DNA from: Paracamarosporium sp. OC-R06-R3
Taxonomy: Eukaryota > Ascomycota > Dothideomycetes > Pleosporales > Didymosphaeriaceae
Direction of reading: 5' to 3'
Assembly (NCBI GenBank): GCA_019828545.1
Contig: JACVRA010000133.1
Coordinates: forward strand, 1 to 20,339
Length of the DNA: 20,339 nt
Under the pieces are notes generated by a model that searched no databases, was not told the DNA's origin, and saw only the letters and a program-made list of their open reading frames with translations. A program made the translations under genes and the position numbers. Position 1 is the stretch's first letter. The number at the start of each line of letters is the position of its first letter. Below are positions 14,988-20,339 of this stretch, in pieces.

Positions 14988-17135
14988 TTACATTCTAGCA
15001 TTCTTCAAGGTATCCAACTGGCTGCTGTATTTCTCAAGCTTCGTATGTGACATCGTAGCTTTCTTGAATACCGCGTTCACAACCTTCATCGCTTGGTCGA
15101 TCCCTTATTTAGCCGCCTGAGATACAATATCCCGCTTCGTCCAGTTCAAGCTGATCACTTACCTGATAGCAAACCAGGACGTCCGTTTCAAAAGCATAGT
15201 TGCTTTCAAGGAGCGCAAGTTTCCCTTCGCCAATGCTCTCAGAGGTACAGCGACTACTTTACACGCTTCCATCCCCGTTGTACTTCGTGTGTATGTCTGC
15301 ACCTGCGAGATATAGTAATTCCTTGAGATTGGTTGGTGTCACGTCAGGAGCGGCGTCTCTTTCCGTGACTTTGCGGACTCGATCGTCTTTAGTTGTACAC
15401 ATAGTACACCATTACCGGGATTTCAGAGTGCAAGGGTCGGGAAGAGGATGCTTGCAGCATGTTCTTCGCGTCCCACTCCAACGTGTTGAACACTGCCACG
15501 GGGTTGATGCACCCGAGCTCACCTCCATCGCCGTCATACCCATAAGACTTGTCAATTTTGCCGACCGACGTCTTACTCAGACGATTACCTTTGATATCTG
15601 CTCCACCATACTTGGTGCTTCATACGTGTACGTTTGAGTCCACCCATTCAATGATTTGTTTGAAACAGTTTGGTACTTTATTAACTCAATTCGACCTATA
15701 GTATCGTACTCTAAAGTCTCCTCGTATTCAAATATCTGCGCATCGTCTCCGGTGCCATGGCTTGATTGGAACTTCCAAAGTTGGTACGGACGCAGAGCAC
15801 CTTTACCACCATTCAAAGAATCACTGTGTTCGCGGCCAGTTCCTCTAATGAGTTGTCTTCATGCGTCGTAGGGGTAATCGCTCGTTGGCGTAATCTTTAC
15901 ATCTCAAAAGTAAACATCTTGCTGAGTGGAGTTTGTTGTACGTATCTTCCGACCTACGCAATCGTACGTGTGCGCGAGATTCTCCAGCTCAGTCCCAGAG
16001 ACGTCCAAAATCTTGTGTGAAACCAAAAGTCTTGACTTTGGATCGTACTCACAAATCTTCTTTGTGCCGTTGCTGTAACTTGTTTGAAGATACTTTTGAT
16101 CTGCAGTAAACGTTGCTTCAGAGATTCAGTCTTTCCAATCTACGCCTGCTTGATTTAGCTTGACTTCCACGTGCTTCACGTTTCTAAGACGCGTGTAGGA
16201 GCGCCTTGTACTCGTCCCGTGGGGACCTGTGCTTTCGAGCAGTTGTCCCAAGTTATTGAAAGTATAGCGAGATCTGTAAGACTGCCGGATGAGATGAATA
16301 TGCTCATCTTTCTAATCCAGGACGGAGGTATACTCTTTTTCAAATTGCATTCTGGTCTGCCTGCAGTTCCCGTATCGGTCGTAGAACTCGCTCTTTGTAA
16401 CGCCCGATTGGTCTTTTATCTCCCAAACCTTCCCAGACAGGTTGGCTATCGATGCACTAAAATGCTTCTCACCATATATGAACTCCTCAAACAGCTTCTC
16501 GGCGTCTTTACTGGTGGCGAAGAAGACTTGATTCTTTCGTTGGAGCTTGTCGTACCCTGTCTTCTAAGCGACGCGCCCACTATTGCCAGTGAAGATTGGA
16601 ACAGGGTTGTAGTTTGGTATTGTCCATGTCTGTCCACATGCCCGTAAGGCGAAGATATATTCTGCATCCAGGCAGCAGAGCTCTGTTGCCTCGCAGTATC
16701 CATGGTTGCGATTTCTCGGTACCACTTCAACCATCCAAGCGTGACGGTGTTGGCCCTCACGATGTTTTGGTAATCCTAGTCAATGGAACTACCAAATGAT
16801 ACTAGAGGAATAGTAATCGCGCAAATCAGCAAAAGCTGATTTCATGGTTTATTATATTATGTCTGTCCACTATCGAAGGCAGAACGCTGCATGCAATTGC
16901 CTACACTGTTAAATAGTCGGCGTTCTGTATGGTGACCTAGGCTATAGTAGGGTTTGCTGCTATTACCGTACATATCATATTTGATTCTTATGAAGCGTTC
17001 GACATGGATAGTTTGCTCTGATTCGCAGACGATCATGCCTGAGGGATCGAAAAGCGATGTCTGAGGCGTGTCGTGGTACGATCTCGAGTTTATTACGCGC
17101 CAAGACTCGGCAATTTCGCAAATTGATATGCGCAA
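14988..17135 (-). pseudogene. Decayed RHS/YD-repeat protein gene (Tc-toxin C-like family)
   Basis: Minus-strand frames carry repeated YD-type motifs: KYDMYGN near 16955, EFYDRYGNCRQT near 16375, YTFNNLGQLLEST near 16260, LEYDTIGRI near 15695, and KSYGYDGDGGEL near 15540, with a helical end terminating at TAA 14988-14990. YD repeats build the large hollow shell of RHS and insecticidal Tc-complex C proteins; bacterial members encapsulate a toxic C-terminal domain, and some fungi hold horizontally acquired homologues. Here the gene is broken by many stops and frameshifts, and by about 90 nt of unrelated DNA with a hairpin at 16764-16856. The usual core motif before the variable end appears lost, since the frame meets TAA near 15100. 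No C-terminal effector domain is recognised. It is dead and non-functional. Confidence 0.7.
16823..16842 (+). repeat. Perfect 8-bp-arm hairpin AAATCAGC-AAAA-GCTGATTT, copy 2
   Basis: Same arms as the hairpin at 5192-5211, in the same orientation judged by the shared right flank (ca-TGGTTT-att versus at-TGGTTT-ctt) and a partly shared left flank (TAATnGnnC). It lies in the short interval that separates two RHS-like blocks, so again at a break in gene homology. Confidence 0.7.
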
Positions 17136-17275
17136 GGATGACGTCGAAGGATCAATCTCATAAGATCAACACGGACTTTAGTCTAGTAAAGTACCTAGAT
17201 GCTATGGATGTAATCGATTATAATGATAGAAACGTAGTAGCAACGGTCACTCCAGAGCTGGACAAACGCGAGTAA

Positions 17276-17650
17276 CGGGATTTTCATGGCGACCGAATTG
17301 GAAGAAGGCAATGTCGCAGTCCTCGAGGTTGCAAAAGCATCAAAACAGACACTAAACTTAGCGAAATCCACCTACATCCGAATTCGAAAATAGTACCGGG
17401 CGAAGTGAACGTTAAGCAACCATCCCTAGCTGACTTCAAACTCTTTTTCAACTGCTGGTTTGAAATAATCGATGCTACGCTTGGAAAAACTGTGCTAGAA
17501 GCTTTGAGCAGCGACATATACAAGGATGCACCATCTCCAACAATAATAAAGAAAAAAAGGTTGAAAGATTTACAAAGAGCTATCGACCAACTAAGAGACC
17601 ATGTGTATCTGGAATCAAGCTGGTCGTCGAGCAACCCGAACCAGGTGTAG
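17276..17650 (+). CDS. Orphan open frame, possibly a fragment
   Basis: The frame is open from just after a TAA at 17273-17275 to TAG at 17648-17650, and the same frame is also open from 17057 to that TAA, so one change could have split a longer frame of about 197 codons. The part from 17375 reads like protein: NSKIVPGEVNVKQPSLADFK, FFNCWFEIIDATLGKTVLEA, then KKKRLKDLQRAIDQLRDHVY, a likely basic amphipathic helix. No ATG is well placed. I do not recognise a family and no domain is evident. It may be a gene remnant or chance. Confidence 0.25.
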   Translation, partial: RDFHGDRIGRRQCRSPRGCKSIKTDTKLSEIHLHPNSKIVPGEVNVKQPSLADFKLFFNCWFEIIDATLGKTVLEALSSDIYKDAPSPTIIKKKRLKDLQRAIDQLRDHVYLESSWSSSNPNQV

Positions 17651-17978
17651 CCGAGACGTAAATCTTGTCAAGGATCCGTTCTGCTGTTGGAAATATGAAC
17701 AGCAATTTGGAGAATGCATCGTTGTTCTTTTTAGAAATTGAATACACTCAAGATTCAGCTGTAATAGACTGCCGGATCCCGTTTGAAGGCGACCAATTGG
17801 TGGTATGACGAATGGCAGATATTCACTGAATTCATCAACGATAGTTGGTAATGATTGTTATTTTCATTAAAAGCGCTACTTGCTGCAAGCGATCGAAGTG
17901 AACATGCATTTGACTTTTCTCCTGTTATCCCTTATGGAGGGCTCCTGCGGAGGCCAGGCCTTCTCGCAGTTATGTATT
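17651..17978. other. 3' flank of the HET gene
   Basis: About 330 nt without a gene I can support. This strip would hold the 3' untranslated region and polyadenylation signal of the minus-strand HET gene; AT-rich runs at 17838-17872 (plus) could serve, but no clear signal is decisive. Confidence 0.35.
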
Positions 17979-20072
17979 TCAGATGATAGTGATGCTTTTC
18001 TTGTCGGAGTTGGTAAGTTCCACCGTGAGTCGTCCGTCGGTATTTTCTCTATAGATACCGATAGCATGAATGATAGGATCGTCACCGAGATCATGCGCAT
18101 CTGGATCATGCCAAATTGTTGGCCCCAAATATCCGATCCTTCGATACGTTTCTGTATCATCTACCCTCTCTAACATTATTCCCTGAAAATCGACGACTGT
18201 AGTATGGTTGTCCGAAAACGTGACGCCGGTAGGTAGACAGACTAAGCGACAAGGGGCGATAACAGCAATTCTGTCTTCGTCTCGTTGGAAGTGTAGCTTA
18301 GTGGGGAAACCATTGTATAAAATGATGCCATGATCATCTTGCGTATTACCATAACGTGACGGCTGAACTTCCATAACATCGAGTTGAAGTAAATTGCCAT
18401 GCAGTCTCAGAGAACCAGACTTCACTTGATCCATCGGATCATCAGTCTCCAGTTCAATGTTTATATCCACGACATATACCAGGGCCCGCCATGTTCCCCC
18501 GTCCGCATACTGATCACCGTAGAGACCTATAAGATCTTGTATCGGTGCATCTACAGAGGCCCATGACCACGACGGGGCACGATAGACTTCCGAACGTTCG
18601 CTTCCGTTTTGGCCTTTCCATGCAAGTTGGCGCACTAGATCTCTCTTCCAGTGCCCGGCAACGTATTCGCAATCGAAAAATGGCTGCAGCTCGCGCGCAA
18701 TCGCGGATATGGCGACTAGCTTATCGCTAGGCTTTGTAAGATTCCTAGCAAACCCTTCATTGAACGAACTACCAACAGTATATGCCTGAACAGCGCGACC
18801 CCATACTTCCGATGCACGTTCATAAAGATTACGTTTTGTTTCACCCCTGGTTTCGAGATGGAAAGGGTTTAGCGATTTAAAGGAAACGTTGGCGTAGCTT
18901 TCTTCGGGAAATCCATATGGGTACGATTCAGATGCTCGCATCTCATCACACTCCCAGTAAATTTGCGTTTTCGTAAAGTTTAAGATGCGTGATGAAATCA
19001 TACGCTCCTGTAACACCCAACCACGACTATTCAGAACCGATCCTGCGATATCATCGAACCACGTCTGGTCGCTACAGATGTCGTATACACCAGATAGAGA
19101 CCCATCACCTCCCTTAGCAGAGATGAAGATAGTCCCAGGTTCTGCAGGTTCTGTTGCTGTTGCGAAATGTATGCGCAACGGTAGCGCTGCGTCAATATCT
19201 CTTTCCCTAAAGCAGCCCATTGTATCGTCAGCTGCGGATGTTGCAGCTATGTTGCAATAGGATCTTTTGTACACATCGCACATGTGTGGAGATTCACACT
19301 GCCAGTCACCGAGCGAGTCTTGCATTATGCATAGAGAATCGATCCAGATGTATAAGAGGGCCAATTGCCTAGCAATGCCGATTGCGTCAGAAAACGTCTT
19401 CCAATGTTCCAGAGAGGGCAGTCTCTCGGCCCACTGGGTGATATTCGTCGTTGTAAGCACCAGTCTACTGGCCAGCTGGCCCCAGCAATGAGAGAGGGTT
19501 GCGTATTTCAGATTGTCCGGAAGGCTGTCGCCATATACTAATCGAACCTGCGAATTATTTTCACCAACATACACTAAGCGTGTCGGTCGCCAATATGGGC
19601 TGTTCGCTACTAATGGTCGTTTACACGTCCTGTGATGCTTGTCGCATTCTTGAATCCAGTGGCGAACCAGGCCCATAGCGCCAGCCGCTCCCACAACTTT
19701 GCTCGGTCGGTAGTCGAGAAGATTCAATCGATCTCTATTCGCTTCGACTGGGATCAGGCGCAAGTTACCTATGTAAGGCCCGATAGAGTGGTCTTCCTGC
19801 GGGTCGTTTTTGTTGCTTTTGATGTGTATATCGATGACGCCTGGTGGCAGATGAGGGTCGGGCGTATGCCATGTAGTGGTCACAGAGGTTGACCAGTTAG
19901 CTGGATCTTCGTCATTGTCCAGTTCAAAGGCCATCAAACGCCTGCAGATCGGACAGCCCGCCGCAATCGCGTCCTCAATACGTGCTGCGCACGCATAGTG
20001 TACAACCTCATGCTGCTGTATGGGTTTTTCCTGCACTCTCTCAAGCACATTACGGCAGCTATCGCATAACAT
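17979..20072 (-). CDS. HET-domain (heterokaryon incompatibility) protein, 697 aa, intronless and intact
   Basis: The ATG at 20072-20070 gives MLCDSCRNVL and the frame runs uninterrupted to TGA at 17981-17979. Residues 1-43 carry a Cys cluster (C3, C6, C28, C40, C43) usual at the N-terminus of this family and possibly metal-binding. The HET domain (PF06985) spans about 190-355: YATLSHCWG (190-198), YIWIDSLCIMQDS (241-253), YCNIAATSA (272-280) and the closing SRGWVLQERMISSRIL (349-364), followed by IYWEC (371-375). C-terminal hallmarks are LTKPSDKLVAISAIA (445-459), VAGHWKRDLVRQLAW (471-485) and YRAPSWSWASVD (497-508). HET domains trigger cell death on non-self recognition and resemble TIR domains. 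No STAND, ankyrin or WD partner domain is attached. Length and motifs are normal for stand-alone HET proteins. The lack of stops contrasts with the decayed neighbours. Which partner it recognises is unknown. Confidence 0.95.
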   Translation of the reverse strand: MLCDSCRNVLERVQEKPIQQHEVVHYACAARIEDAIAAGCPICRRLMAFELDNDEDPANWSTSVTTTWHTPDPHLPPGVIDIHIKSNKNDPQEDHSIGPYIGNLRLIPVEANRDRLNLLDYRPSKVVGAAGAMGLVRHWIQECDKHHRTCKRPLVANSPYWRPTRLVYVGENNSQVRLVYGDSLPDNLKYATLSHCWGQLASRLVLTTTNITQWAERLPSLEHWKTFSDAIGIARQLALLYIWIDSLCIMQDSLGDWQCESPHMCDVYKRSYCNIAATSAADDTMGCFRERDIDAALPLRIHFATATEPAEPGTIFISAKGGDGSLSGVYDICSDQTWFDDIAGSVLNSRGWVLQERMISSRILNFTKTQIYWECDEMRASESYPYGFPEESYANVSFKSLNPFHLETRGETKRNLYERASEVWGRAVQAYTVGSSFNEGFARNLTKPSDKLVAISAIARELQPFFDCEYVAGHWKRDLVRQLAWKGQNGSERSEVYRAPSWSWASVDAPIQDLIGLYGDQYADGGTWRALVYVVDINIELETDDPMDQVKSGSLRLHGNLLQLDVMEVQPSRYGNTQDDHGIILYNGFPTKLHFQRDEDRIAVIAPCRLVCLPTGVTFSDNHTTVVDFQGIMLERVDDTETYRRIGYLGPTIWHDPDAHDLGDDPIIHAIGIYRENTDGRLTVELTNSDKKSITII

Positions 20073-20339
20073 TGGAGCGATGAGAATAGGTTGAGAGCAT
20101 ACCGTTCGTACGTTGGTATATAAGAACCTAAGCTACGGGGTAGCTAGCAAGATTTTAGCCCCTTAGTTGTAACGAGGCTTGGGCTTGATCCTACTGATCC
20201 TATTAAGCTCCGGAGCAGATCCGACGTTGAGCCGATATGTGTGTGATCGTCAGGGGCTTAAACGATTAGGATCTTGGCAACACAGATCAAGTCCACCTAT
20301 ATAGCCAGCTCCTAGCTGTAGATAGCTCAGTAGCTTTTC
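20073..20339 (-). promoter_or_regulatory. Upstream region of the HET gene with a possible TATA box
   Basis: Reading toward the HET gene, TTATATAC (complement of 20116-20123) lies about 45-50 nt before the ATG, a plausible TATA position for a short leader. Farther out there are short inverted motifs around agctacggggtagct (20132-20146) and tagctgtagatagctcagtagct near the window end. None can be tied to a known factor. Confidence 0.35.

Noticed and set aside
18545..19892. Plus-strand open frames antisense to the HET gene
   Set aside because: The minus-strand HET frame carries all family motifs; these are antisense shadows.
1..20339. CRISPR array, tRNA or rRNA genes
   Set aside because: No regularly spaced repeats, no tRNA T-loop/anticodon arrangement and no rRNA-like stretch were seen by eye. 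A tRNAscan or Rfam run would be decisive.

Overview
This looks like a window of filamentous ascomycete (Pezizomycotina) nuclear DNA. The evidence is a complete HET-domain gene, spliceosomal introns of 49-60 nt with GTRNGN / CTRAY / YAG signals, a fungal-type OTT_1508-like deaminase, MYND, MFS and Ca2+/H+ exchanger families typical of these fungi, and a pogo/Fot1-like transposase tail. Only two genes look intact. Most of the rest is relic sequence: AT-rich stretches with gene fragments carrying stops, frameshifts and truncations. Several stops look like CAG/CAA changed to TAG/TAA, which fits repeat-induced point mutation (RIP) or plain decay. The overall look is an accessory or subtelomere-like compartment.

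Layout. 1-302: 3' end of a broken pogo-like transposase. 303-3171: decayed DNA with no gene I can name. 3172-3851: relic of a fungal pseudokinase of the type found in HeLo/STAND-like proteins. 4300-4952: unidentified broken gene. 5192-5211: 20-nt hairpin, with a 5'-truncated highly reducing polyketide synthase tail (linker plus ACP) starting at its edge. 5988-6656: unidentified frame interrupted by two TAGs. 7137-10051: intact three-exon gene that by my splice model encodes a 936-aa OTT_1508-like deaminase joined to a MYND finger and a conserved C-terminal region. 10139-13527: two convergent transporter pseudogenes (MFS and Ca2+/H+ exchanger), both cut by one reciprocal 1.8-kb inversion. 13950-14226: remnant of kinesin-light-chain-type TPR repeats. 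14988-17135 (minus): decayed RHS/YD-repeat gene, with a second copy of the hairpin inside it. 17276-17650: orphan open frame. 17979-20072 (minus): intact 697-aa HET protein.

How the parts relate. The HET gene, the pseudokinase relic and the TPR relic belong to families used in fungal non-self recognition and cell death. RHS/Tc-like and OTT_1508-like deaminase families are linked in the literature to bacterial toxin systems. So the window reads as a graveyard of conflict-type genes plus a PKS remnant and transporters, with two survivors. No operon-like cooperation between the survivors can be inferred.

The two best points are the deaminase-MYND fusion, whose joining intron holds both an in-frame stop for the upstream part and an in-frame ATG for the downstream part, and the inversion, which is supported by gene homology on both sides of both breakpoints.
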